Shown piece by piece: positions 8,141-16,393 of a stretch of DNA of 23,688 bases. How positions within the stretch are numbered: the stretch's first letter is position 1; every line of letters starts with the position of its first letter. Under the pieces are notes generated by a model. That model searched no databases, was not told the DNA's origin, and saw only the letters and a program-made list of their open reading frames with translations. A program made the translations under genes and the position numbers. The stretch covers positions 1 through 23,688 of the forward strand of contig CAJUKV010000047.1 in assembly GCA_910587305.1 (NCBI GenBank). Reading direction: 5' to 3'. Source of the DNA: an uncultured Lachnospiraceae bacterium. Its GTDB lineage: Bacteria; Bacillota; Clostridia; Lachnospirales; Lachnospiraceae.

Positions 8141-8181
8141 TGGTGGCAGTACCGCAAGCACAGCTTGCGGTATGCAGGGGG
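8138..8181 (+). repeat. Hairpin plus Shine-Dalgarno element, copy 2b (marR-like gene)
   Basis: TTATTGGTGGCAG (8138-8149 region) leads into a perfect 10-bp stem (8150-8159 with 8163-8172, loop ACA), then TGCAGGGGG and the ATG at 8189. The upstream TTATTGGTGGCAG is identical to that of the vanG copy, about 10.6 kb away. Confidence 0.8.
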
Positions 8182-8188
8182 AATAAAA

Positions 8189-8677
8189 ATGGAAACGAAT
8201 AAGACGTTGAATACTTTGCTTGTGACTTTGTTCAGGGATATTATGAATATTGAACAGGATGCGCTAATTACCGGGGAATTTACGGATATCACCATGAACG
8301 ATATGCATGTGATTGAGGCAGTAGAGTGCGGCGAACCAAGGCCCAGCTCCGTGGTAGCGAAAAAACTTTCGGTGACCATGGGAACATTAACCAAGTCCAT
8401 CGACAGGCTAACCAGAACAGGCTATGTTTTGCGGGAGAGGAGCGATGAGGACAAGCGGCTTGTTCTGCTTTCTCTGACGGAAAAGGGGAAACGGGCCTAT
8501 GACCATCATATGAGATTTCACGAAGGGATGATTAAGGCGGCGATGGCGCAGTTTAACAAGCAGGAGGCGGGAATCCTGATACATTCCCTTCAGGGGCTTG
8601 TGGATTATTTTAACAGTCATAAAAAAGCAAATCTAAAAGGAGATAAGGCGGCAGAAAACTGCCATATGAAAATGTGA
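8189..8677 (+). CDS. MarR-family transcriptional regulator, FabT-like
   Basis: This 162-residue winged-helix protein is probably the regulator of the fatty-acid genes, as FabT is in streptococci and related Firmicutes. The DNA-binding region is about residues 45-105: SSVVAKKLSVTMGTLTKSID forms the helix-turn-helix, and the wing has the MarR hallmark RSDEDKRLVLLSLTEKG. The start at 8189 is set by GCAGGGGG upstream. A TTG at 8114 with its own G-rich site could add 25 residues encoded by the repeat DNA; this is less likely. It follows fabH, and a small gene overlaps its stop codon. The fabT name is inferred from context only. Confidence 0.85.
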   Translation: METNKTLNTLLVTLFRDIMNIEQDALITGEFTDITMNDMHVIEAVECGEPRPSSVVAKKLSVTMGTLTKSIDRLTRTGYVLRERSDEDKRLVLLSLTEKGKRAYDHHMRFHEGMIKAAMAQFNKQEAGILIHSLQGLVDYFNSHKKANLKGDKAAENCHMKM

Positions 8678-8967
8678 TGATAGACAAAGAAAAGTTTCAT
8701 GTGCTAAATTACATTAAAAAGGAAGAATATACCGCAAGCATGGACGGAATGCGGTACATGCTGAAAAAGAAAGAAGAGGAAGGGGAAAGCCGGCTGGAAG
8801 CGGTGATTTGGCCGGAGCCCTATTGCTATGCCAAGACGGAGGAAGAAAAAAAACTTAGAAAAGAATTTCCCTTCTCGGCGGATGGCGTTACGCAGGCGGC
8901 GGACTGGCTGAATGAACAGTATGAGGCGCAAAAAGAGTTTTGGAAAGCGTCAAAAACATTTTATTAA
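8677..8967 (+). CDS. Small protein of unknown function
   Basis: This 96-residue protein starts at an ATG that overlaps the TGA of the marR-like gene by one base (TGATG). It has no separate ribosome site, so it is probably translated by coupling; a GTG at 8674 is an alternative start. The sequence is charged and soluble, with no membrane segment or signal peptide. Its middle has IWPEPYCYAKTEEEKK and the end has AADWLNEQYEAQKEFW, probably helical. I recall similar short proteins in Lachnospiraceae that are sometimes labelled GNAT-like, but no acetyl-CoA motif is visible. Its place at the end of the fab operon hints at a link to lipid or regulator function, unproven. Confidence 0.75.
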   Translation: MIDKEKFHVLNYIKKEEYTASMDGMRYMLKKKEEEGESRLEAVIWPEPYCYAKTEEEKKLRKEFPFSADGVTQAADWLNEQYEAQKEFWKASKTFY

Positions 8968-8995
8968 ATTTCTTCTTTGCCCGGCGTATTGAATG

Positions 8996-9046
8996 AAAAG
9001 CACTTACGGAAGATAAAGAAAGACATCTTCCTGTGGGTGCTTTTTT
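8996..9046 (+). terminator. Rho-independent terminator of the fab operon
   Basis: A stem of about 19 bp with one bulge (AAAAGCAC at 8996 pairing with GTGCTTTT near 9043, continuing inward to GGAAGAT/ATCTTCC) is followed by a T run at 9041-9046. It separates the fatty-acid operon from the hexuronide operon. Confidence 0.88.
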
Positions 9047-9156
9047 CGTGCAATAAATTTAATGTCGGATTCAAACTTTCGGATAGCCAGACAGGATAGA
9101 CAAAGGGACTTTTGCTTTTCACTGAGAGCGTTATTTGTCGAAAATTATATTATTAT

Positions 9157-9169
9157 ATGTAAATTACAT
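9157..9169. promoter_or_regulatory. Candidate operator upstream of uxuA promoter
   Basis: ATGTAAATTACAT is a perfect dyad, about 40 bases upstream of the -35 box. It lies in AT-rich DNA and has the form of a small repressor or activator site. Which protein binds it is unknown; a hexuronate-responsive GntR or LacI regulator is a guess. The rest of the 8968-9281 gap beyond the terminator and promoter shows nothing else. Confidence 0.35.
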
Positions 9170-9208
9170 GATATTTTGGATAAAATTTCTTTTTTTCACC
9201 AAATATAT

Positions 9209-9236
9209 TTGCTTTTTCCTGTAGAAATTGTATAAT
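9209..9236 (+). promoter_or_regulatory. Sigma-A type promoter of the uxuA operon
   Basis: TTGCTT (9209-9214) and a perfect TATAAT (9231-9236) are spaced by 16 bases, with TTG just before the -10 box. The ribosome site AAGGAAGG and the uxuA start at 9282 follow. Confidence 0.75.
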
Positions 9237-9281
9237 AAATCTATGTGCTATGTTAATTTTTTGTAAAGGAAGGTAAAAACT

Positions 9282-10349
9282 ATGGAAATGACACTCAGAT
9301 GGTACGGAAGTAAATTTGATACGGTTACATTAAAGCAGATACGTCAGATCCCCGGAGTTACAGGGGTTATCACCACACTTTATGATACGGCGCCGGGAGA
9401 GGTTTGGAGCCGGGAGAGAATCCGCGCGCTGAAAGAAGAGGTGGAGGCATCAGGACTTCATATTGCGGGAATCGAGAGCGTAAATATTCATGATGCAATT
9501 AAGACGGGCGCTCCGGATCGCGATAAGTATATTGCAAATTATATCGAGACACTGGAGAACTTAGGACAGGAAGACCTGCATCTGGTATGCTATAACTTTA
9601 TGCCGGTATTCGACTGGACCAGAACGGAGCTTGCAAGGGTCCGCCCGGATGGATCTACCGTGCTTGCCTACACGCAGGAGGCGGTTGACGCTCTTGACCC
9701 GGAGAAAATGTTCGAGTCTATCGCAGGGGATATGAACGGAACCATTATGCCCGGCTGGGAACCGGAGAGAATGGAGCATGTAAAAGAGCTTTTTGAACTT
9801 TATAAGGACGTGGATGATGAAAAGCTTTTTGAAAACCTGAAATATTTCCTGGAAAAGATTATGCCAACATGTGATAAATATAACATCAATATGGCAATTC
9901 ACCCGGACGATCCCGCATGGAGCGTGTTTGGACTTCCCCGGATTATCACCTGTAAGGAAAATATTCTCCGTATGATGAAGATGGTGGACAACCCGCACAA
10001 CGGCGTGACCTTCTGTTCCGGTTCTTATGGGACAAACTTAAACAACGATCTCCCGGATATGATTCGTTCCTTAAAAGGGCGTGTTCACTTTGCCCATGTG
10101 CGCAATCTGAAATTCCATTCTCCTACGAATTTTGAGGAATCCGCACATTTATCCTCCGACGGAACCTTTGACATGTATGAGATTATGAAGGCCCTTTACG
10201 ATATCGGCTTTGAAGGCCCGATTCGTCCCGACCACGGACGCATGATTTGGGATGAAGTGGCAATGCCGGGATACGGGCTTTATGACAGGGCGCTGGGAGC
10301 TACCTACCTGAACGGTTTGTGGGAAGCAATTGTAAAGAGTGCGAAATAG
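9282..10349 (+). CDS. uxuA: Mannonate dehydratase
   Basis: UxuA dehydrates D-mannonate to 2-keto-3-deoxy-D-gluconate in glucuronate breakdown; it is a cytosolic metal-dependent TIM-barrel enzyme. The 355 residues match the family length. Recognisable blocks are MTLRWYGSKFDTV at the start, NINMAIHPDDPAWSVFGLPR, the TFCSGSYG block, and GRVHFAHVRNLKF, followed by RPDHGRMIWDE near the C terminus. These hold the metal-binding and catalytic His, Cys and Asp positions of the family. AAGGAAGG precedes the start. It is the first gene of the operon, directly after the promoter, and uxuB follows 62 bases later. Confidence 0.95.
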   Translation: MEMTLRWYGSKFDTVTLKQIRQIPGVTGVITTLYDTAPGEVWSRERIRALKEEVEASGLHIAGIESVNIHDAIKTGAPDRDKYIANYIETLENLGQEDLHLVCYNFMPVFDWTRTELARVRPDGSTVLAYTQEAVDALDPEKMFESIAGDMNGTIMPGWEPERMEHVKELFELYKDVDDEKLFENLKYFLEKIMPTCDKYNINMAIHPDDPAWSVFGLPRIITCKENILRMMKMVDNPHNGVTFCSGSYGTNLNNDLPDMIRSLKGRVHFAHVRNLKFHSPTNFEESAHLSSDGTFDMYEIMKALYDIGFEGPIRPDHGRMIWDEVAMPGYGLYDRALGATYLNGLWEAIVKSAK

Positions 10350-10411
10350 TTTTGATAGAAATTGTGCTTGTGTATCAATTTGCAGGATGAGAAAGGAGTA
10401 GGTTTATTCAG

Positions 10412-12022
10412 ATGAAATTAAGCGAACAAGGACTAAAAGACAGGTCAAAATGGGAGGAAGCGGGCTATTCCCTTCCCAAATTTGACAGGGAAAAGGTAAT
10501 GGCGGCTACAAAGGAAAATCCTTTCTGGATTCATTTTGGAGCGGGCAACATCTTCCGGGCCTTTCAGGCAAATGTGGTTCAGAACTTGCTTAACGAAGGT
10601 GTCCTTGACAGGGGCCTTGTGGTTGCGGAAGGCTTTGACTATGAAATTGTTGAAAAAATGAACCGCCCTCACGACGACTACACCCTTCTCGTAACCTTAA
10701 AGGCGGACGGGAACGTGGATAAGACGGTAGTGGGCAGCGTGGTGGAATCTCTCATTTTGGATTCTGAGAACGAAAAAGAATACGAGCGTTTAAAAGAAAT
10801 TTTCCGGAAAGATTCTCTGCAGATGGTTTCCTTTACCATCACGGAGAAGGGCTACAGCCTTGTAAACGGAAAGGGCGAAGTGCTTCCGGCAGTGGCGGAT
10901 GATTTTGAAAAAGGGCCCGAAAAGCCCATGAGTTATATCGGAAAGGTGGTTTCCCTTTTATATACTCGGTATCAGGCGGGGGAAAAGCCGGTTGCCATGG
11001 TGAGCATGGACAACTGTTCCCACAACGGGGATAAGCTGTACGCGGCGGTAAATGAATTTGCGGAAAAATGGACCGAAAAGGGACTGGCCGATAAAGGTTT
11101 CCTTTCCTATATTAATGCAAAGGATAAGGTGTCCTTCCCCTGGAGCATGATTGATAAGATTACCCCCAGACCGGACGCTTCGGTGGAGGCAATTTTGAAG
11201 GCCGACGGCATAGAGGAGCTGGATCCGGTTATCACCTCCAAGAACACCTATGTAGCGCCCTTTGTGAATGCGGAGGAATGCGAATATCTGGTAATTGAAA
11301 ATGCATTCCCCAACGGAAAACCGAATTTGGAAAAAGGCGGAATCATGTTTACGGAGCGGGAGACCGTGGATAAGGTGGAAAAGATGAAAGTCTGCACCTG
11401 CCTAAACCCTCTCCACACAGCGCTGGCCGTGTATGGATGTCTGCTTGGATACAAGAAGATTTCAGACGAGTTAAAGGATACGGAGCTTGTCAAGCTGATT
11501 GAGACCGTAGGATACAAGGAAGGCCTTCCGGTGGTGGTAAACCCGGGTATTCTCGACCCCAAAGAATTTATCGACACCGTTTTAAAGGTGCGCTTCCCCA
11601 ACCCGTTTATGCCGGATACCCCTCAGCGAATTGCAACGGATACTTCCCAGAAGCTGGCAATCCGCTATGGCGAGACCATCAAGGCATATCAGGCTTCCCC
11701 GGATCTTGACGTGAAGGATTTGAAGCTGATTCCGCTGGTATTTGCAGGATGGCTCCGGTATCTGATGGGCATAGACGACGAGGGCAATGCTTTTGAACTC
11801 AGCCCGGATCCTTTAAAGGACACGGTATGTCCTTACGTGGCCGGTCTTAAATTGGAGGAAGGACAGGATGTGGAGGCAGCGGTTAAGCCGCTGTTACAGA
11901 TGAAACAGATTTTCGGCGTTGATTTATACGAGGCAGGACTGGCGGACGCGGTCTGCGGCTATTTGAAGGAAATGACAAAAGGCGTGGGAGCGGTGCGCGC
12001 TACTCTAAAAAAATACGTTTAG
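10412..12022 (+). CDS. uxuB: Mannitol dehydrogenase-family oxidoreductase, probable fructuronate reductase
   Basis: UxuB reduces D-fructuronate to D-mannonate with NADH, just before UxuA. The 536-residue protein belongs to the polyol-specific long-chain dehydrogenase family. IHFGAGNIFRAFQANVV is the N-terminal dinucleotide site. VSMDNCSHNGDKL and SFPWSMIDKITPRPD are the central family signatures, the latter carrying the catalytic lysine region. CTCLNPLHTALAVYGCLLGY marks the C-terminal helical domain. Related enzymes act on mannitol, altronate or arabinitol, so substrate is inferred from uxuA alongside. An AAAGGAG site lies a little far (about 13 bases) upstream of the ATG. D-altronate or tagaturonate activity is the main alternative. 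Confidence 0.88.
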   Translation: MKLSEQGLKDRSKWEEAGYSLPKFDREKVMAATKENPFWIHFGAGNIFRAFQANVVQNLLNEGVLDRGLVVAEGFDYEIVEKMNRPHDDYTLLVTLKADGNVDKTVVGSVVESLILDSENEKEYERLKEIFRKDSLQMVSFTITEKGYSLVNGKGEVLPAVADDFEKGPEKPMSYIGKVVSLLYTRYQAGEKPVAMVSMDNCSHNGDKLYAAVNEFAEKWTEKGLADKGFLSYINAKDKVSFPWSMIDKITPRPDASVEAILKADGIEELDPVITSKNTYVAPFVNAEECEYLVIENAFPNGKPNLEKGGIMFTERETVDKVEKMKVCTCLNPLHTALAVYGCLLGYKKISDELKDTELVKLIETVGYKEGLPVVVNPGILDPKEFIDTVLKVRFPNPFMPDTPQRIATDTSQKLAIRYGETIKAYQASPDLDVKDLKLIPLVFAGWLRYLMGIDDEGNAFELSPDPLKDTVCPYVAGLKLEEGQDVEAAVKPLLQMKQIFGVDLYEAGLADAVCGYLKEMTKGVGAVRATLKKYV

Positions 12023-12037
12023 AACGCGCAATTAATA

Positions 12038-12058
12038 GCGCCGCGCATCCCGCGGCGC
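12038..12058. repeat. GC-rich hairpin between uxuB and the GH2 gene
   Basis: GCGCCGCG (12038-12045) pairs perfectly with CGCGGCGC (12051-12058) around CATCC. There is no T run, so it is not a classical terminator. It may stabilise or process the transcript between the two genes. Confidence 0.6.
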
Positions 12059-12129
12059 GGAACATACGGGCTTCAAAATCAGAATATCGGAACGATACGG
12101 GTATATAAAAAGCAAAAAGGAGGAGAAGT

Positions 12130-14397
12130 ATGCGTAATGTAATTGATTTAAACCAGGACTGGAGGTTTATCCAAAAGGATGCGGGGCTGCCGGAAAGCTT
12201 TCCGGCAGATTGGGAGAAGATCAACCTGCCTCACAGCTGGAATGCGGTAGACGGCCATGACGGGAACGGAAGCTACGACCGGGGAAAATACTGGTATGCC
12301 AAAACCTTTAAGACGCCTTCCCAGCCTCTTAAGGGCGGCAGGGTTTACGTGGAGATTTTAGCGGCCGGCCAACAGGCAACGGTTTATGTAAACGGTAGGG
12401 AAGTGGTTTACCATGAAGGAGGATATTCGATTTTCCGTGCGGATATTACGGATTTATGCAAGGAGTCGGAAGAAAATCTGCTGGTGGTAGCCTGCAGCAA
12501 CGAGTACAAGGACAGCGTGTATCCTCAGTCCGCGGACTTTACTTTCTATGGCGGATTATACCGCGGGGTAAACTTGATCAGCGTGCCCGAGGCACACTTT
12601 GATTTGGATTATTACGGAGGTCCCGGCTTTAACGTGACCCCGAAGGTATGCGAGTGCGGGGCTGCCGCTTTCGAGATGGAATCCTGGGTAAAAAATGCGG
12701 ACGAGAATTTTACCGTGATGTATTCCATTAAGGATGCGCAGGGAAAAGAGGTTGCAAGCGCGGTGCGCCCGGCGGATAACACGAAGGTTACGGTCTATGT
12801 GCCGGACGCCGTAAAGTGGGATTTGGATAATCCTTACCTGTATACGGTAACCGCTACCTTACAGCGCAGGAACGAGGCTTACGACGAGGTAACCGTGAGA
12901 GCGGGCGTAAGAAGCTTTTCCTGCGACCCGGATAAAGGCTTTATTATCAACGGCGTTGAGACACCTCTGCGCGGCGTAAGCCGTCATCAGGACAGACTGT
13001 ATGTGGGAAATGCCCTGAGCAGAGAAGAACATTATGACGACGCCAGAATCATCAAGGAGCTGGGGGCGAATACCATTCGTCTGGCACATTATCAGCATTC
13101 ACAGGATTTTTATGACGCCTGCGACGAGCTGGGATTTGCCGTTTGGGCGGAGATTCCTTTTATCAGCGTATTTAACAAGGACCCTGCGGCTCATGAAAAC
13201 TGCATCAGCCAGATGAAAGAGCTGATTATCCAGAACTACAACCATCCCTCTATCATGTTCTGGGGGGTATCCAATGAGATTTTAATTGGCGGTATTTCAG
13301 ATAAGCTGGTGGAAAACCACGTGGAGCTGAACGCCCTTTGCAAGGAGCTTGACCCCACCCGTCTGACCACCATAGCCCACGTAACCATGACGCCTATCGA
13401 GAGCCCTATGCATGGTATCACCGATATAGAAAGCTACAACCATTACTTTGGATGGTACGGCGGCAAGATGGAGGACAACGGCCCATGGCTTGACAACTTC
13501 CATAAAGTTCATCCGGAAATCTGTCTCGGCGTCTCCGAGTATGGATGCGAGGGCATTATCACATACCACGGCCCTAATCCGGCCTGCAAGGACTACAGCG
13601 AGGAATATCAGGCTTTGTATCATGAGCATATGGCAAAGGTTTTGGACGAGCGTCCGTGGATCTGGTCAAGCCATGTGTGGAATATGTTTGACTTCGGCTG
13701 TGCGGCGCGCGACGAAGGCGGCGTGGCAGGACGGAACAATAAGGGCCTTGTTACCATTGACCGCAAAACCAAAAAGGACAGCTATTATATCTATAAAGCA
13801 TACTGGAACAAGGAGCCTATGGTGCATCTGTGCGGCAGACGTTATGCCCAGCGCGCAGGAGAGACCACCGAAATCCGCGTTTATTCCAACCAGCCTTCGG
13901 TGAAGCTTTTCTTAAACGGCAAAGAGGTGGAAGAAAAGACGGCGGATAAGGTATTTGTATTTACGGTGGCTTTAGAGGACGGCTTTAACACTATTGTAGC
14001 CCAGGCCGGGAATTTAAAAGATACCATGACCTTAGAAAAGGTGGAAAAAGAACCTGCCATCTATGTTCTCCCTGAAGTGAACGAGAGAGCGGAGGGCGTT
14101 GCCAACTGGTTTAGCGTGGTTGGAGATATGGACTTAAAGGCGCCTATGGAATTCCCGGAAGGAAAATACAGCGTGAAGGATTCCATGGAAGAAATCGCGA
14201 AATGCCCGGAAGCAATGAAAGTGGTTACGGAGGCCATTAAGCTCACCATGAATATGAAGGTGGTGCCCGGAGAGGGTATGTGGGATATGATGAAATCCAT
14301 GACCATGGAAAGGGCTATCGGCATGGCCGGGTCTATGGCGCCGGAAGGTTTCTTAGAGAGCCTGAACGCGAAACTGATTCGCTTTGACAAAAACTAA
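12130..14397 (+). CDS. Glycoside hydrolase family 2, possible beta-glucuronidase
   Basis: This 755-residue retaining glycosidase lacks a signal peptide, so it acts in the cytosol on imported substrate. The N-terminal sugar-binding domain begins DLNQDWRFIQKDAG and includes GGLYRGVNLI. The TIM barrel holds the acid/base Glu in MFWGVSNEI and the nucleophile Glu in GVSEYGCEG. GRNNKGLVTIDRK aligns with the loop that carries the N-x-K carboxylate-binding motif of beta-glucuronidases. Some family-2 beta-galactosidases have a similar loop, so this is supportive rather than decisive. After an Ig-like domain (about 585-645) comes a helical tail of about 110 residues, rich in Met. AGGAGGAG precedes the ATG. 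The uxu genes and the GPH symporter favour glucuronides; beta-galactoside is the alternative. Confidence 0.85.
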   Translation: MRNVIDLNQDWRFIQKDAGLPESFPADWEKINLPHSWNAVDGHDGNGSYDRGKYWYAKTFKTPSQPLKGGRVYVEILAAGQQATVYVNGREVVYHEGGYSIFRADITDLCKESEENLLVVACSNEYKDSVYPQSADFTFYGGLYRGVNLISVPEAHFDLDYYGGPGFNVTPKVCECGAAAFEMESWVKNADENFTVMYSIKDAQGKEVASAVRPADNTKVTVYVPDAVKWDLDNPYLYTVTATLQRRNEAYDEVTVRAGVRSFSCDPDKGFIINGVETPLRGVSRHQDRLYVGNALSREEHYDDARIIKELGANTIRLAHYQHSQDFYDACDELGFAVWAEIPFISVFNKDPAAHENCISQMKELIIQNYNHPSIMFWGVSNEILIGGISDKLVENHVELNALCKELDPTRLTTIAHVTMTPIESPMHGITDIESYNHYFGWYGGKMEDNGPWLDNFHKVHPEICLGVSEYGCEGIITYHGPNPACKDYSEEYQALYHEHMAKVLDERPWIWSSHVWNMFDFGCAARDEGGVAGRNNKGLVTIDRKTKKDSYYIYKAYWNKEPMVHLCGRRYAQRAGETTEIRVYSNQPSVKLFLNGKEVEEKTADKVFVFTVALEDGFNTIVAQAGNLKDTMTLEKVEKEPAIYVLPEVNERAEGVANWFSVVGDMDLKAPMEFPEGKYSVKDSMEEIAKCPEAMKVVTEAIKLTMNMKVVPGEGMWDMMKSMTMERAIGMAGSMAPEGFLESLNAKLIRFDKN

Positions 14398-14403
14398 TAT
14401 ATG

Positions 14404-14575
14404 TTTGTGCTGACATCCTGCTTTGCAGGGTGTCGGCCAAAGTGGGGAATACGAAAAAGAAATTTGTGCTGACGCTCAAATTTGCAGAGCGTTAGTAAGA
14501 ATAGAGAATACGAAAAATAAATTTTTCGTATAACAAATTTGTGCTGATGCCCAAATTTGCAGGGTATTAGCAGGA
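14404..14575 (+). repeat. Three tandem covarying hairpins in the symporter leader
   Basis: Hairpin A pairs 14409-14421 with 14425-14437 (13 bp). Hairpin B pairs 14468-14477 with 14487-14496, and hairpin C pairs 14543-14552 with 14562-14571 (10 bp each). All follow TTTGTGCTGA. B and C share the loop AAATTTGCA but differ in stem bases in a paired way (C-G to T-A, T-A to C-G). An extra perfect hairpin, ATACGAAAAAT/ATTTTTCGTAT (14508-14531), sits between B and C. Hairpin C runs into GGAGTGGAGG, the ribosome site of the symporter gene. Confidence 0.75.
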
Positions 14576-14589
14576 GTGGAGGTATTGAT

Positions 14590-15981
14590 ATGGCAAAAAA
14601 CAATAGTTCTGTTCAGCCCTTTGGCATGAAAGATAAATTGGGGTATATGTTTGGTGATTTCGGTAATGATTTTACCTTCATTTTATCTTCATCCTTTATG
14701 CTGAAATTTTATACGGACGTTATGGGAATTTCCGCAGGCGTAGTAGGCGTTTTGATGATGGCGGCCCGTTTCGTGGACGCAGTCACGGATGTAACCATGG
14801 GTCAGATTGTCGACCGATCCAAGCCTACAAAGGACGGAAAATTTAAGCCCTGGATTAAGAGAATGTGCGGGCCGGTTGCAATTGCCTCGTTCCTGATTTA
14901 TCAATCGGGATTTGCAAATATGGCGTATGGCTTTAAGGTTTTCTGGATGGTAATCACCTATATCCTTTGGGGTTCCATTTTCTACACATCCATTAATATT
15001 CCTTATGGTTCCATGGCCTCTGCAGTTTCCTCAGACCCTAAGGATCGTGCGGAACTTTCCACCTGGAGAACCATCGGCGCAACCCTTGCGGGACTTGTAA
15101 TCGGCGTTGGAACGCCTATGGTAGCTTACGAAGTGGTGGATGGCAATACGGTTCTATCCGGCTCCCGTATGACAATCATTGCCGGGGTATTTTCCATCTG
15201 TGCAATTGTGTGCTATCTGCTTTGTTTTAATCTGGTGCGTGAGCGTGTTGAGGTGAAAGCGAATAATCAGAAGCTGGAAGTAGGAAATCTTTTAAAGAGC
15301 CTTGTAACCAACCGCTCTTTACTTGGCATCATTGCCGCTGCCATTTTGTTATTGCTTGGTATGCTCGGTATGCAGGGCATGGCGGGCTATGTATACCCGA
15401 ACTATTATGGCTCTGCCGCCGCACAATCCGCATCGGCGTTGATAGGAAGCGTCGTAATGCTGGTGATCTGCGCTCCCTTTGCTTCCAAGCTGGCGGCTAA
15501 ATTTGGCAAGAAAGAATTGTCCATGGTATCCTGTGCTTTTGGCGCGGCAGTTTACCTGGTATGTCTGGTTGTAAATCCGAAAAACCCGTATGTATACGTA
15601 GGATTTTATGCACTGGCTTATGTTGGCCTTGGATTTTTCAATACGGTTATCTGGGCGATGATTACGGATGTAATAGATGACGCCGAAGTGAAAAATGGCG
15701 TTCGAGAGGATGGTACGATTTATTCGGTATACTCTTTTGCCCGTAAACTTGGGCAGGCTCTTTCATCCGGTATGATCGGCGGGCTGCTCAGTATGATTGG
15801 ATATACTCAGGAGTCAGCTTTTGACCCGGTGGTTACAAAGGGGATTTTCAATCTGTCCTGTATTATCCCGGCAATCGGCCTGGGCGCTGTGGCGCTTGCA
15901 CTGCTTTTCATCTATCCGCTTAGCAAAAAGCGCGTGGAAGAAAATGTGGCCATATTGGAAAAACGGCGGAGGAAAGCTTAA
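14590..15981 (+). CDS. GPH-family (glycoside-pentoside-hexuronide) cation symporter
   Basis: This 463-residue protein has about 12 hydrophobic segments and belongs to the major facilitator GPH group, which includes the glucuronide carrier UidB and the melibiose carrier MelB. The N terminus KLGYMFGDFGNDFTF and the block RFVDAVTDVTMGQIVDR are family hallmarks, the latter with the acidic cation-coupling residues. VIDDAEVKNGVREDGTIYS is the usual C-terminal-half signature. The ATG at 14590 is used because GGAGTGGAGG precedes it; an earlier in-frame ATG at 14557 lies inside the third hairpin. It ends the operon and most likely brings in the glycoside cut by the adjacent GH2 enzyme, at the cytoplasmic membrane. 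Confidence 0.93.
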   Translation: MAKNNSSVQPFGMKDKLGYMFGDFGNDFTFILSSSFMLKFYTDVMGISAGVVGVLMMAARFVDAVTDVTMGQIVDRSKPTKDGKFKPWIKRMCGPVAIASFLIYQSGFANMAYGFKVFWMVITYILWGSIFYTSINIPYGSMASAVSSDPKDRAELSTWRTIGATLAGLVIGVGTPMVAYEVVDGNTVLSGSRMTIIAGVFSICAIVCYLLCFNLVRERVEVKANNQKLEVGNLLKSLVTNRSLLGIIAAAILLLLGMLGMQGMAGYVYPNYYGSAAAQSASALIGSVVMLVICAPFASKLAAKFGKKELSMVSCAFGAAVYLVCLVVNPKNPYVYVGFYALAYVGLGFFNTVIWAMITDVIDDAEVKNGVREDGTIYSVYSFARKLGQALSSGMIGGLLSMIGYTQESAFDPVVTKGIFNLSCIIPAIGLGAVALALLFIYPLSKKRVEENVAILEKRRRKA

Positions 15982-16078
15982 CGGTTTTCCTGTGGCGTAT
16001 TCCGATAACGACGTGGAAACGACAGTTTAGATTTTTAGAACTGCTATAAGAAAGAGATTGAAATAGAACAAAAATGAT

Positions 16079-16120
16079 AGGATCTTATGGAAGTGTCACT
16101 TCTGTAAGATCCTGTTTTTT
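16079..16120 (+). terminator. Terminator of the hexuronide operon
   Basis: AGGATCTTA (16079-16087) pairs with TAAGATCCT (16105-16113), with an inner GAAGTG/CACTTC arm, then GTTTTTT (16114-16120). The A-rich left flank may let it work in both directions between the two convergent operons. Confidence 0.9.
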
Positions 16121-16174
16121 CATGCCATATTATCATATCGACTTAATTTCTCTAAGATTAAAAATAAATAGATT

Positions 16175-16393
16175 TTATGTTTGCAAAAGATTAACCTCGC
16201 CTTGCTCCTTATACACATAACCGGCCCATTCTTCAACAGTATCATGCATGGTATAATCAGGATCATCTGCCAGCGCTTTTGAAAGATAAGAATTACGAAC
16301 AGCACGGGCAGCATTCTCTTCGTCCATATAATATCTTTTCATCAAACATTCTGTAACAAAGCGTTTAAATTCTTTGATATCTGTCCTGCTCAT
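16175..16393 (-). CDS. Small helical protein, possible antitoxin
   Basis: This 72-residue acidic and charged protein has no signal peptide. It begins MSRTDIKEFKRFVTECLMKR and carries the block DPDYTMHDTVEEWAGYVYKE; predicted to be mostly helical. Its ATG overlaps the TGA of the DUF3990-like gene by four bases (ATGA), and GGAGGGG lies inside the end of that gene, so the two are co-translated. Small helical proteins (often DUF3791) accompany DUF3990 proteins in other Firmicutes, which makes an antitoxin or immunity role plausible. I cannot place it firmly in DUF3791. Confidence 0.7.
   Translation of the reverse strand: MSRTDIKEFKRFVTECLMKRYYMDEENAARAVRNSYLSKALADDPDYTMHDTVEEWAGYVYKEQGEVNLLQT

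Noticed and set aside
9127..9208. Catabolite-response (CcpA) site before uxuA
   Set aside because: No stretch fits the usual CcpA site well; only the ATGTAAATTACAT dyad stands out.
12859..13903. Alternative frames inside the GH2 gene
   Set aside because: The GH2 frame is intact with catalytic motifs throughout; the other frames lack start signals and homology.
14404..14575. Known riboswitch in the symporter leader
   Set aside because: The three hairpins show no match I can recognise to the conserved cores of known riboswitch classes; they look like tandem simple hairpins.
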